This document shows, in pieces, positions 1 through 6,581 of a stretch of DNA of 28,949 nt (position 1 is the first letter of the stretch; each line of letters begins with the position of its first letter). This DNA is from an uncultured Blautia sp. (GTDB taxonomy: Bacteria; Bacillota; Clostridia; Lachnospirales; Lachnospiraceae). The notes beneath the pieces were generated by a model that worked only from the letters and a program-made list of their open reading frames with translations, did not search any database and was not told the origin of the DNA. The translations under genes were made by a program, and so were the position numbers. The stretch spans positions 1 through 28,949 of the forward strand of contig CAKRVL010000027.1 in the NCBI GenBank assembly GCA_934408705.1, written 5' to 3'.

Positions 1-74
1 GAACTGGCAGACGCCCGGGACTTAAAATCCCGTGGGTAGTGATACCCGTACCGGTTCGATTCCGGTCTGCGGCA
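1..74 (+). tRNA. tRNA-Leu(UAA), 5' end cut off by the window
   Basis: The 3' part of a class II tRNA. The anticodon stem CGGGA/TCCCG (16-20/28-32) closes the loop CTTAAAA, giving anticodon TAA at 23-25. A long variable arm with stem GGGTA/TACCC follows, then a T-arm with TTCGATT loop. The 3' acceptor strand CTGCGGC ends in discriminator A at 74. The long variable arm and discriminator A fit tRNA-Leu. CCA is not encoded. The 5' acceptor strand and part of the D-arm lie outside the window. Confidence 0.93.
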
Positions 75-81
75 TGACTTG

Positions 82-108
82 AAACCCTTGATTTTCAAGG
101 GTTTTTTT
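82..108 (+). terminator. Rho-independent terminator of tRNA-Leu
   Basis: Ten-base-pair stem AAACCCTTGA/TCAAGGGTTT with a 3-nt loop, running into a T-tract. It lies just downstream of the tRNA. Confidence 0.9.
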
Positions 109-180
109 GATGTCTGGATATATTTACACTCTTCTGGAACACCTCTTATTTACCCCCAAAAAAATTGACATAAATATAAA

Positions 181-209
181 TTGAAAATATATCAAAAATA
201 GAGTATAAT
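181..209 (+). promoter_or_regulatory. Promoter of the toxin-antitoxin operon
   Basis: TTGAAA (181-186), 17-bp spacer, TATAAT (204-209). An alternative -35, TTGACA, lies at 165-170. The -10 sits inside the palindrome TATAATTATA (204-213). ATATC-AAA-like words recur around it (189-197, 211-218), which could be an autoregulatory operator; that is inference from how such operons are usually controlled. Confidence 0.7.
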
Positions 210-243
210 TATATCAAAGAAAAGATATGAAAGGAGACCGGAA

Positions 244-510
244 ATGATTATTAAACCATCAGCAGCATTGCGAAATGATTATGCCTTAATTTCAAATTTA
301 GCGAAAGAGAGCAATGAGCCCATTTATATTACTAAAAATGGTGAGGGCGATATGGTTCTTATGAGCATTGAAGCATATGAAAAGCGTGAACAGTTACTTC
401 AGTTACGTGCCAAGGTTCTGCAGGCTGAGCAGGAAAGAATAGATGGTGTCCCAACTATGAGTGTAGCAGAAGCACGAAAAAAATTAAGAGAGAGACTCAG
501 TGAGCTGTAG
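244..510 (+). CDS. Type II antitoxin, Phd/YefM (RelB-like) family
   Basis: 88 aa. The N-terminal half has the Phd/YefM pattern: an ALRNDYALISNLAKES helix, then the strand I-Y-I-T-K-N-G-E-G-D-M-V-L-M-S followed by a YE helix. The C-terminal half is charged and helical, the part that usually wraps the partner toxin. The RBS is AAGGAGACCGG. The stop codon overlaps the toxin start by 11 bases, so the two are translationally coupled. In this family the antitoxin neutralises the toxin and represses the operon; that role here is inferred from family and context. Confidence 0.9.
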   Translation: MIIKPSAALRNDYALISNLAKESNEPIYITKNGEGDMVLMSIEAYEKREQLLQLRAKVLQAEQERIDGVPTMSVAEARKKLRERLSEL

Positions 511-805
511 GGTTGAGATTCTTCCATCAGCCTGGGAGGACTTAAAACAGATTGAAGATCATTATGCATTAAATTTTGACGTTGAAACAGCACTTAAAGT
601 GAGTGACCATATTTTAGATACCATAGAGCGTCTGCAAGATTTTCCTGATTCGGGATCATACACACCAGATATCTGGTTAAATGGGCGTGGTTATAAAATG
701 GTCATTTGCAAAAAGCATGTAGCTATATATAGGAAAATACATGAATGTGTCTACGTTTATCATATTGCTGATACACAAACGGATTACACCAAATTATTTA
801 AATGA
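500..805 (+). CDS. Type II toxin, RelE/ParE superfamily
   Basis: 101 aa, starting at GTG inside the end of the antitoxin gene. The N-terminal strand-helix pattern (V-E-I-L-P-S-A-W-E-D-L-K-Q-I) and the central D-F-P-D-S-G segment are typical of ParE/RelE folds. So is the closing Y-K-M-V-I-C-K-K-H-V-A-I-Y-R-K-I strand pair. Such proteins are either ribosome-dependent mRNA endonucleases (RelE) or gyrase inhibitors (ParE). The YR-K-I-H...Y-H-I-A-D-T-Q-T-D-Y end is shared by both groups, so the target cannot be assigned. The gene is intact and paired with its antitoxin. Confidence 0.88.
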   Translation: MSCRVEILPSAWEDLKQIEDHYALNFDVETALKVSDHILDTIERLQDFPDSGSYTPDIWLNGRGYKMVICKKHVAIYRKIHECVYVYHIADTQTDYTKLFK

Positions 806-904
806 TATGTGCGTGTAAAAAGTTATCATAGGAATGTAACACAGTATTCTGATAGAGGATAAGCTTGCTTAAAGCCTGTATGTCGTGGGAATGGAGGAAA
901 AATT

Positions 905-1531
905 ATGGATGCTAACATGAAAAAAAGAAATGAAATCTTAGCCAAAAACGTGATCAAAGGTCTTGAATCCCGTAATATGTCGGGATATTATGCAGCAGAC
1001 CGGGAAGAAGCCGTAAAGAAAGCATTAGAGTTGATTCCGGAGGGGAGCAGCGTTGCTATGGGAGGCTGTACAACTGCTCATGAGATTGGTCTGATCAATG
1101 TTTTAGAAGAAGGTAATTATGATTATATTAACCGGGCAAAAATGACTCCAAGAGAAAGTCTTATGGCTGCGTATGATGCAGATGTATTTCTTTCCAGTGC
1201 AAATGCAATCACAAGTGACGGTATTATGGTTAATATTGATGGAAACTCCAATCGGGTATCATGTATTGCTCAGGGACCGAGAAAAGTTGTTTTTATTGTG
1301 GGAATGAACAAAGTATGTTCAGATCTTGACTCTGCGATGAAGCGTGCCAGAAATGTGGCAGCACCTGCAAATGCACAGCGATTTGAGGTGAAAACGCCAT
1401 GTAAAGAGGCTGGTAAGTGTTTTGATTGTAAATCTCCGGATACAATCTGCTGTCAGTTCCTGATTACCAGATATTCCAGACATGAGGGAAGAATACATGT
1501 AATCCTTGTGAATGACAATCTTGGACTTTAA
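905..1531 (+). CDS. LUD domain (DUF162) protein, lactate-utilisation LutC/YkgG-like
   Basis: 208 aa. The segment S-S-V-A-M-G-G-C-T-T-A-H-E-I-G-L (about residues 43-58) and the central D-V-F-L-S-S-A-N-A-I-T-S-D-G motif are hallmarks of the LUD fold. A cysteine cluster, C-K-E-A-G-K-C-F-D-C...C-C, near residues 166-183 is common in the stand-alone clostridial members. The RBS is ATGGAGGAAAAATT before ATG. LutC proteins act with LutA and LutB in lactate oxidation, but no such partner is adjacent. Lactate use is therefore only a family-level label. It is a single-gene unit ending at a hairpin shared with the convergent gene. Confidence 0.9.
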   Translation: MDANMKKRNEILAKNVIKGLESRNMSGYYAADREEAVKKALELIPEGSSVAMGGCTTAHEIGLINVLEEGNYDYINRAKMTPRESLMAAYDADVFLSSANAITSDGIMVNIDGNSNRVSCIAQGPRKVVFIVGMNKVCSDLDSAMKRARNVAAPANAQRFEVKTPCKEAGKCFDCKSPDTICCQFLITRYSRHEGRIHVILVNDNLGL

Positions 1532-1548
1532 AATATTATTACAAAAAT

Positions 1549-1590
1549 ATAGACCAGGTACAGTTAACTAAAACTGTTACTCTGGTCTAT
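1549..1590. terminator. Bidirectional hairpin between convergent genes
   Basis: ATAGACCAG (1549-1557) pairs with CTGGTCTAT (1582-1590), with an inner ACAGTT/AACTGT pairing. It lies between the LUD stop and the convergent DUF5684 stop. Flanking T-tracts are weak on both strands. Confidence 0.6.
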
Positions 1591-1600
1591 GTTCTTGTGC

Positions 1601-2053
1601 TTATTTATCTGCACCGTAATATGGATCGCTTCCAAATCCCAGAATCAGTATAAAAATCGGCTGTAGGAAAATCAAACCGATTGCAAAGCCGGTGCCTCTT
1701 CCAAAAGCTCTGGCCAGCTTTACGCTATACATAATTCCGATGATTCCTGTGATGATCTTAATCAGAAAAACAATGATGAGAAGCATTACGTTATCGCCTG
1801 TGGCATTTGCATAATTCTGAATCCAGGATGCTATCAGTCCAAGGAGCAGAGTCATCCAAAAATATCCTGTCTGCCATGCAATTTTGTAAGAAATATAATC
1901 ACCATATACTGGAATGATACTTTTCCATCCAGCCTCACCTGCTTTTGTAAAAATTCTCCAGTTTGCAATTACCTGCAGAATCCACCAGCAAAAGGCAAAC
2001 ATCATATAAATTCCACCTAATAACATGAGGCTGCTGATCGCAAGAAATCCCAT
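1601..2053 (-). CDS. DUF5684-type integral membrane protein
   Basis: 150 aa with about four hydrophobic segments (roughly residues 4-30, 64-82, 88-112 and 122-142). The loop W-R-I-F-T-K-A-G-E-A-G-W-K-S-I-I-P-V-Y-G-D-Y between the first two segments is the recognisable DUF5684 signature. The function is unknown. The RBS AAGGAG lies at 2062-2067 on the minus strand. A strong sigma-A promoter lies at 2144-2172. Monocistronic and convergent with the LUD gene. Confidence 0.85.
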   Translation of the reverse strand: MGFLAISSLMLLGGIYMMFAFCWWILQVIANWRIFTKAGEAGWKSIIPVYGDYISYKIAWQTGYFWMTLLLGLIASWIQNYANATGDNVMLLIIVFLIKIITGIIGIMYSVKLARAFGRGTGFAIGLIFLQPIFILILGFGSDPYYGADK

Positions 2054-2143
2054 ACGCTAAATCTCCTTCCTATTTGTACATGATTAAATAAAAATACATC
2101 CTGGAGCAGATGAAATTTACTCCGGAAAAGTTCTTATATGATT

Positions 2144-2172
2144 ATTAAAACACATTTTTTTGTGTCTGTCAA
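2144..2172 (-). promoter_or_regulatory. Sigma-A promoter of the DUF5684 gene
   Basis: On the minus strand: TTGACA (2172-2167), 17-bp spacer, TTTAAT (2149-2144). The spacer contains ACACA/TGTGT inverted arms flanking an A-tract. It reads away from the small gene at 2446, so the region is a divergent promoter pair. Confidence 0.75.
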
Positions 2173-2227
2173 AGAAACGTTTTCATTGCCAAAAACAGGA
2201 AAAAAGATAGTGATATTCAGTAGTATT

Positions 2228-2254
2228 TGTCGAATTATGGCAGAAGTTGTCGAA
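2228..2254 (+). promoter_or_regulatory. Two tandem Spo0A-type boxes
   Basis: TGTCGAA occurs at 2228-2234 and again at 2248-2254, in the same orientation and 20 bp apart (about two helical turns). TGTCGAA is the established Spo0A box core. The pair sits directly upstream of the promoter at 2264-2292, a position from which Spo0A typically activates. Binding is inferred, not shown. Confidence 0.65.
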
Positions 2255-2263
2255 CGATTTTTG

Positions 2264-2292
2264 TTGCAAAATTCTGACATAAAACGTAGAAT
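2264..2292 (+). promoter_or_regulatory. Promoter of the small gene at 2446
   Basis: TTGCAA (2264-2269), 17-bp spacer, TAGAAT (2287-2292). The GAAT core could also suit sigma-H. Transcription from here would leave a leader of about 145 nt (to 2445), in which I see no recognisable riboswitch or strong hairpin. Confidence 0.6.
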
Positions 2293-2445
2293 AATGACAG
2301 AAAGCGCAAGAAAATAAGATATTTTATCACTGCTTCAGACATAAAATCAGAACACCCAAGAGTTGCCAAATAAGACCAAGGCAGCTTTAGGAAAACGTTA
2401 CCAAAGAACTATGATCTATAAGTACATATCAGGAGGAAATCGATA

Positions 2446-2736
2446 ATGGAAATGACAACAAAGATGATGATGCTTCAGAACATTGAGAAAATGGTGATAG
2501 CACAGCAGAGAGTAAATGAAAATGATATTTATATCAGACAGGATAATGAAGATCTGAAATATCTGGAAAGCCGGTATGAGGATCTGAAATTATCTCATTC
2601 AGTGAAGCGTATAATTGATGACTATATTGCCTGCCTTCAGACCAGAGATGAGCGGTATGCAGACTTGTCTTATGCGGCAGGAGTCAGAGATACTATAAAT
2701 CTGCTTCAAGGAATGGGAATGCTTATGGCAGTATAG
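2446..2736 (+). CDS. Small helical protein of unknown function
   Basis: 96 aa, mostly predicted helix. It starts with a Met-rich stretch (M-E-M-T-T-K-M-M-M-L-Q), continues through a charged segment, and ends with A-A-G-V-R-D-T-I-N-L-L-Q-G-M-G-M-L-M-A-V. The layout (charged helical core, then a Y..L..A.G...T-I-N-L-L segment) distantly recalls small DUF6809-type proteins of Firmicutes; this is weak and not relied on. There is no signal peptide or membrane segment. The RBS is AGGAGG before ATG. The promoter carries two Spo0A-type boxes, suggesting transition-phase or sporulation expression. Confidence 0.75.
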   Translation: MEMTTKMMMLQNIEKMVIAQQRVNENDIYIRQDNEDLKYLESRYEDLKLSHSVKRIIDDYIACLQTRDERYADLSYAAGVRDTINLLQGMGMLMAV

Positions 2737-2746
2737 GGCAGGAGGT

Positions 2747-2768
2747 CTGGTCTAGCCGGCTAGACCAG
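2747..2768. terminator. Perfect 22-bp palindrome between convergent genes
   Basis: CTGGTCTAGCC and its exact complement meet at 2757/2758. The palindrome follows the stop of the small gene and contains the stop codon of the alpha/beta hydrolase gene (2760-2762). The downstream T-tract on the plus strand is short (CATTTTC). It most likely serves as a shared terminator. Confidence 0.6.
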
Positions 2769-3326
2769 CATTTTCTCCAGGCATTCCACGATCAGTCTGA
2801 CATTCTTTAGTGCACCTAAGGTATCTGCCTTTTGCTCCAGAGAATGGTTGCAGCCCTCAAAGATTCCACCTGTTTTATCAGGGAAATTTCTTGCCGCAGC
2901 GCGGATTTTGGATTCTGGCATATATGGATCTGCAGTTCCGGCAAAGAAAAGCCCATTGATATCGGACAGATAGCGGAGCGTAGAAGGAATGGGAGTAATG
3001 AGAAATTGATGGACTTTTCCTTTTAACTGCAGAGCTGTTTCCATCTGGCAGGCAATAGTAGTGCCAATGCTTTTGGAAATAAAAATAATATCATGGTATT
3101 CACTGAATGCTATGTTTTCGAGCTGGGGGAGAATTCTTTTTATTGCAAGTTTTATAATCGGTTCCAGTTCAGCAGGAGTGCGTCCATGGAAGGTATGGAT
3201 GTCCTGGCCGTAGTCAAGCCGGATGACTTCGTACTCATGTTCAGCAGCCATTGCAGCAGTATAATAGAGAAGTGGTTTGCTGCATGTGTAGCCCACACCT
3301 GGAAAAATAATGGCAAGTTTTTTCAT
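2760..3326 (-). CDS. Alpha/beta hydrolase fold protein
   Basis: 188 aa. It opens with the strand K-L-A-I-I-F-P-G-V-G-Y, an oxyanion-type motif. The nucleophile elbow is I-S-K-S-I-G-T (Ser86). The acid is probably Asp133 in F-A-G-T-A-D-P-Y-M, and the base His161 in G-C-N-H-S-L-E. All three catalytic positions are therefore present, in the order and spacing expected of a small serine hydrolase. There is no signal peptide, so it should act in the cytoplasm. The substrate is unknown. It is a single gene, convergent with the small gene at 2446. Its upstream side abuts the repeat element at 3370-3574. Confidence 0.85.
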   Translation of the reverse strand: MKKLAIIFPGVGYTCSKPLLYYTAAMAAEHEYEVIRLDYGQDIHTFHGRTPAELEPIIKLAIKRILPQLENIAFSEYHDIIFISKSIGTTIACQMETALQLKGKVHQFLITPIPSTLRYLSDINGLFFAGTADPYMPESKIRAAARNFPDKTGGIFEGCNHSLEQKADTLGALKNVRLIVECLEKMLV

Positions 3327-3369
3327 AGTGGTACCCCCTTAAACGGTCTTCTAATACTTATTTCATTAT

Positions 3370-3574
3370 ATGATATGGGTGTCAAAAGGTCTTTTGACAC
3401 TCATTTGATACCCGGATTGTTACGCAGCTACGCAGCTCCCGCAATCCTCCAAATATTCGAAATCCGCTGATTTACTGCGTAAATCGCTACTTTCTCATAT
3501 TTGGCGTGTCCCAAGTTCAAAAGCCTTATCGTGCAAGCACGAACAGCTTTTTGACCTTTTGACACTGGTATCAT
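3370..3574. mobile_element. MITE-like element with terminal inverted repeats
   Basis: About 205 bp bounded by 22-bp imperfect inverted repeats. ATGATATGG-GTGTCAAAAGGTC (3370-3391) matches the reverse complement of 3553-3574 at 19 of 22 positions. The left end is itself a hairpin, GTGTCAAAAG/CTTTTGACAC (3379-3400). Inside are further hairpin words: GGATTG/CAATCC, GATTTA-CTGCG-TAAATC and CGTGC-AA-GCACG. No significant ORF lies within. It occupies most of the 3327-3695 gap between divergent genes. No clear target duplication is visible outside the arms. Confidence 0.55.
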
Positions 3575-3695
3575 TATATACTCACGATAGGAAAATTGTA
3601 AAGAAATGGCGGAAAGAATTATAGTGAATTATGTGTGAAGATGTGTTAAAATTGATGATGATTTACTGAAATCAGAGATAATGAGGAGTGACATT

Positions 3696-4427
3696 ATGAA
3701 GTTATTAATTGTGCGCCACGGCGATCCGGATTATGATATAGATTCCCTTACAGAGAAAGGCTGGAAAGAAGTGGAGTATCTTTCCCAGAAGCTATCTAAA
3801 TTGGATATAAAGGCTTTTTATGTATCACCATTGGGAAGAGCGAAGGATACAGCTGCCCCTACATTGAAAAAGATGGGAAGAACTGCGGATGAGTGTGAAT
3901 GGCTGAAAGAGTTTCCTTGTCAGATCTGGCGTCCGGATGTAACGGACCATAAGAAGATTACCTGGGACTGGCTGCCACAGGACTGGATGGCAGATGAGCG
4001 CTTTTTCCAGTATGACCACTGGTTTGAAAATGAGGTTATGCAGGAAGGTCATGTGAAAGAAGAATATGACCACGTAATTGGAGAATTTGACAAAGTTTTG
4101 GCAGCTCACGGATATGAGCGGGATGGTCATTACTATAAAGTAAATGAAGGAAATAATGATACGATTGTTTTCTTCTGCCATTTTGGGCTGGAATGCGTAC
4201 TGCTCAGTCATTTGTTGAATGTATCTCCTATGGTGCTGTGGCATGGCTGCGTAGCGGCACCCTCTTCAGTGACAACCTTGACAACAGAAGAGCGCCGTCA
4301 GGGGATTGCATCTTTCCGTATGAGTTCCTTCGGCGATATTTCTCATCTTTATGCGAATAATGAGCCACCGGCATTTGCAGCAAGATTCTGTGAAACATAT
4401 GGAAACAAGGACGAGAGACACGACTGA
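3696..4427 (+). CDS. Histidine phosphatase (phosphoglycerate-mutase-like) family protein
   Basis: 243 aa from ATG 3696. The catalytic R-H-G is at residues 7-9 (L-L-I-V-R-H-G-D), and the second histidine is in F-F-C-H-F-G (His162). The conserved Y-V-S-P-L-G-R-A-K-D-T-A segment is at 42-53. The in-frame ATG at 3681 is rejected as start because the RBS GAGGAG lies inside that extension, with ideal spacing to 3696. The insert rich in Trp, Asp and His (about residues 78-120) is longer than in GpmA/CobC-type enzymes, so the substrate may be a small phosphorylated metabolite. Monocistronic. Confidence 0.9.
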   Translation: MKLLIVRHGDPDYDIDSLTEKGWKEVEYLSQKLSKLDIKAFYVSPLGRAKDTAAPTLKKMGRTADECEWLKEFPCQIWRPDVTDHKKITWDWLPQDWMADERFFQYDHWFENEVMQEGHVKEEYDHVIGEFDKVLAAHGYERDGHYYKVNEGNNDTIVFFCHFGLECVLLSHLLNVSPMVLWHGCVAAPSSVTTLTTEERRQGIASFRMSSFGDISHLYANNEPPAFAARFCETYGNKDERHD

Positions 4428-4549
4428 TAGCTGAAAGAGAATAGATTTCGCATTCAGTTTCAAATTAGTTATTTTCATTTTATAAATTTTATAAAATTAT
4501 TAGAATTTAGACAAATATCTCTCACATTTTAGAGGTATGATATATACAT

Positions 4550-4571
4550 CTTAAGAGAAAGACCTCTTAAG
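4550..4571. repeat. Inverted repeat CTTAAGAG/CTCTTAAG
   Basis: Perfect 8-bp arms (4550-4557 and 4564-4571) with a 6-nt loop, in the gap after the histidine phosphatase. No T-tract follows. It could be an operator or an mRNA hairpin in the leader of the gene at 4667. The rest of 4428-4605 is AT-rich, without a clear promoter. Confidence 0.5.
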
Positions 4572-4605
4572 AAAAACTCTTTCCTTTCCCTAAAAATGTA
4601 TAAAT

Positions 4606-4650
4606 AAACCACCGTCTGTTAGCAAGAACGCTGACCGGACGGTGGTTTTA
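4606..4650 (+). terminator. Terminator-like hairpin just before the ABC-class ATPase gene
   Basis: AAACCACCGTC (4606-4616) pairs with GACGGTGGTTT (4638-4648) and is followed by TTAC. It ends only about 17 nt before the ATG and overlaps the approach to the RBS. It is therefore either a weak terminator of upstream transcription or an attenuator of the gene at 4667. Confidence 0.6.
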
Positions 4651-4666
4651 CGTTGTGGAGGTAATT

Positions 4667-6394
4667 ATGCAATCATCATTTCAGTTGCAGGAGCTGCTTC
4701 GTTCCATTAACCGGAAGAGTTATCCTGCCTATAAATCCCTGAAAGGGGCATATCAGTTTAAGAAATATATTTTATCTATAGATCATGTGCAAGGGGATCC
4801 TTTCGCGTCACCTTCTCATATCAGTGTGAAGCTTTCCCATAAAGAAGCCGGATTTCCAGCGGAATATTATAAAGACAGCCTGACCAGGATCACCCTGGCA
4901 GATTTTCTTACTCGCCAGTTTGAGAAACAGATAAATCACTATACATTCCGCGCCAGGGGTTCTGGAAAAAGTGGTTTGATTTCCGTTACCAGATGTGGTC
5001 AGGAGGTACTGGAAAGAACTTCCTGCGAGATTACTGATCAGGGAATTATTGCCCGGTTTTTTGTAGGTTTTCCGGCAAATGGACGTACAATAAATGCAGG
5101 TGAACTGGAGAAAATTTTATTTGAATTTCTGCCGGTTTGTGTGGAAAAAGCTTTGATATTTCGGAATTTAAGTGGAAAAGATCTGGAAAATACCATTTAC
5201 CTGGCAGAAGATCAGGCGTATATCAGGGAAGAGCTGCAGAAGCGCTCTCTTGTTGCATTCATAAATGATGGTGCAATTTTGCCAAGAGAAAGTGGTGTTT
5301 CTTCCAGGCCTATGAGAGGATGTGTAGCTTTTTCCTCTCCGGACAGTCTGCGAATAAGTATGGAGCTTCCCCATAAGGGGAAAATTACAGGAATGGGAAT
5401 TCCAAGGGGAATCACGTTGATCGTAGGCGGTGGATATCATGGCAAATCTACTCTTCTGAATGCGCTGGAATTGGGTGTATATAATCATATCCAGGGTGAT
5501 GGAAGAGAATATGTAATTACCGATTTTACAGCACAGAAGCTTCGCTCTGAAGATGGAAGGTTTGTGAAGGATGTAGATATTTCTCTTTTTATAAACGATC
5601 TTCCAAATAAGAAAAATACAAGCTGTTTTTCCACAGAAGATGCCAGCGGAAGCACTTCCCAGGCGGCTGGGATTGTGGAAGGAATGGAAGCCGGAAGTAA
5701 AGTTTTTCTGTTGGATGAGGATACTTCGGCGACTAACTTTATGGTGAGAGACGCTTTTATGCAGCGTGTGATCAGCCGGGAGAAGGAGCCTATTACTCCG
5801 TTTCTGGAACGGGCACGGGATATGTATGATAAGGCCGGAATATCCACGATTTTAGTTGCAGGAAGCTCTGGTGCTTTTTTCCATATTGCAGACACTGTGA
5901 TCCAGATGGACAATTATATGCCGGTGGATATTACCATGAAGGCAAGAGAGCTTTGCAGGGATTATCCGTTGAATGATAATAAGGCAGCTGAATTTAAGCG
6001 TCCCAGGAGTCATCGTATCATGTCAAAAAATGCACTTTCCAAAGGCCCCAAAAAGGACTATTACGGCAATTATAAGGCTCAGGATAAGCCGGAAAGACTG
6101 AAGGTGAAGATTCATGGAAGGGATGGCTTTTCCATTGGAAAGCAGGAGGTGGATCTGCGTTATATCGAGCAGCTGATAGATAGTGAGCAGACACAGACAC
6201 TTGGTGCATTGCTGAAATATGCGGTGGAAAAACTCATTGATGGAAAACGGTCACTGCCGGAAATCGTAGAATTTCTATGCAATAAACTGGAAAAAGAGGG
6301 CATGGCTTTTCTTGCAGAGGGATATACTTCCAGTGGGTATGCAATGCCAAGAAAACAGGAAATTTATGCGTGCTTTAATCGTTACAGAAGATGA
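4667..6394 (+). CDS. ABC-class ATPase (COG3044 / ABC_ATPase family)
   Basis: 575 aa. The Walker A is G-G-G-Y-H-G-K-S-T at about residues 254-262. A degenerate signature, A-S-G-S-T-S-Q-A-A, follows at about 326-334. Walker B with adjacent glutamate is V-F-L-L-D-E-D-T-S-A-T-N-F-M, from about 346. The roughly 250-residue N-terminal domain before Walker A and the C-terminal domain after the ATPase core are characteristic of this uncharacterised family. There is no transmembrane segment and no partner permease, so it is not a transporter. ATG 4667 is chosen over GTG 4655 because GGAGG at 4657-4661 serves 4667. The cellular role is unknown. Confidence 0.9.
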   Translation: MQSSFQLQELLRSINRKSYPAYKSLKGAYQFKKYILSIDHVQGDPFASPSHISVKLSHKEAGFPAEYYKDSLTRITLADFLTRQFEKQINHYTFRARGSGKSGLISVTRCGQEVLERTSCEITDQGIIARFFVGFPANGRTINAGELEKILFEFLPVCVEKALIFRNLSGKDLENTIYLAEDQAYIREELQKRSLVAFINDGAILPRESGVSSRPMRGCVAFSSPDSLRISMELPHKGKITGMGIPRGITLIVGGGYHGKSTLLNALELGVYNHIQGDGREYVITDFTAQKLRSEDGRFVKDVDISLFINDLPNKKNTSCFSTEDASGSTSQAAGIVEGMEAGSKVFLLDEDTSATNFMVRDAFMQRVISREKEPITPFLERARDMYDKAGISTILVAGSSGAFFHIADTVIQMDNYMPVDITMKARELCRDYPLNDNKAAEFKRPRSHRIMSKNALSKGPKKDYYGNYKAQDKPERLKVKIHGRDGFSIGKQEVDLRYIEQLIDSEQTQTLGALLKYAVEKLIDGKRSLPEIVEFLCNKLEKEGMAFLAEGYTSSGYAMPRKQEIYACFNRYRR

Positions 6395-6515
6395 TAAGGT
6401 ATGTAAAATATTTATCAGTAACTACTAATCATTTTTGTGAATAAAGTTCAAAGAAAACAGCATTTGCTGGTAGCTTTTTATAACCTTATACGTTATAATG
6501 GAACGGGTGAGAGAA

Positions 6516-6544
6516 TTATCCCAGGCAGTGATGAACTGGGATAA
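6516..6544 (+). repeat. Stem-loop in the leader of the aminopeptidase gene
   Basis: TTATCCCAG (6516-6524) pairs with CTGGGATAA (6536-6544) around an 11-nt loop. It lies between a good -10 (TATAAT, 6494-6499; no convincing -35) and the RBS. No T-tract follows, so it is not a terminator. It may be an mRNA-stability or operator element. Confidence 0.5.
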
Positions 6545-6581
6545 AACAAAAATGAAAAATGGAGAAAGGTGGATATAGATT

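Noticed and set aside
3093..3470. 125-aa plus-strand ORF
   Set aside because: It is antisense to the alpha/beta hydrolase gene and runs into the MITE-like element; no RBS or family likeness.
4428..4666. Riboswitch or T-box before the ABC-class ATPase
   Set aside because: Hairpins are present but no T-box sequence or known riboswitch core could be recognised.
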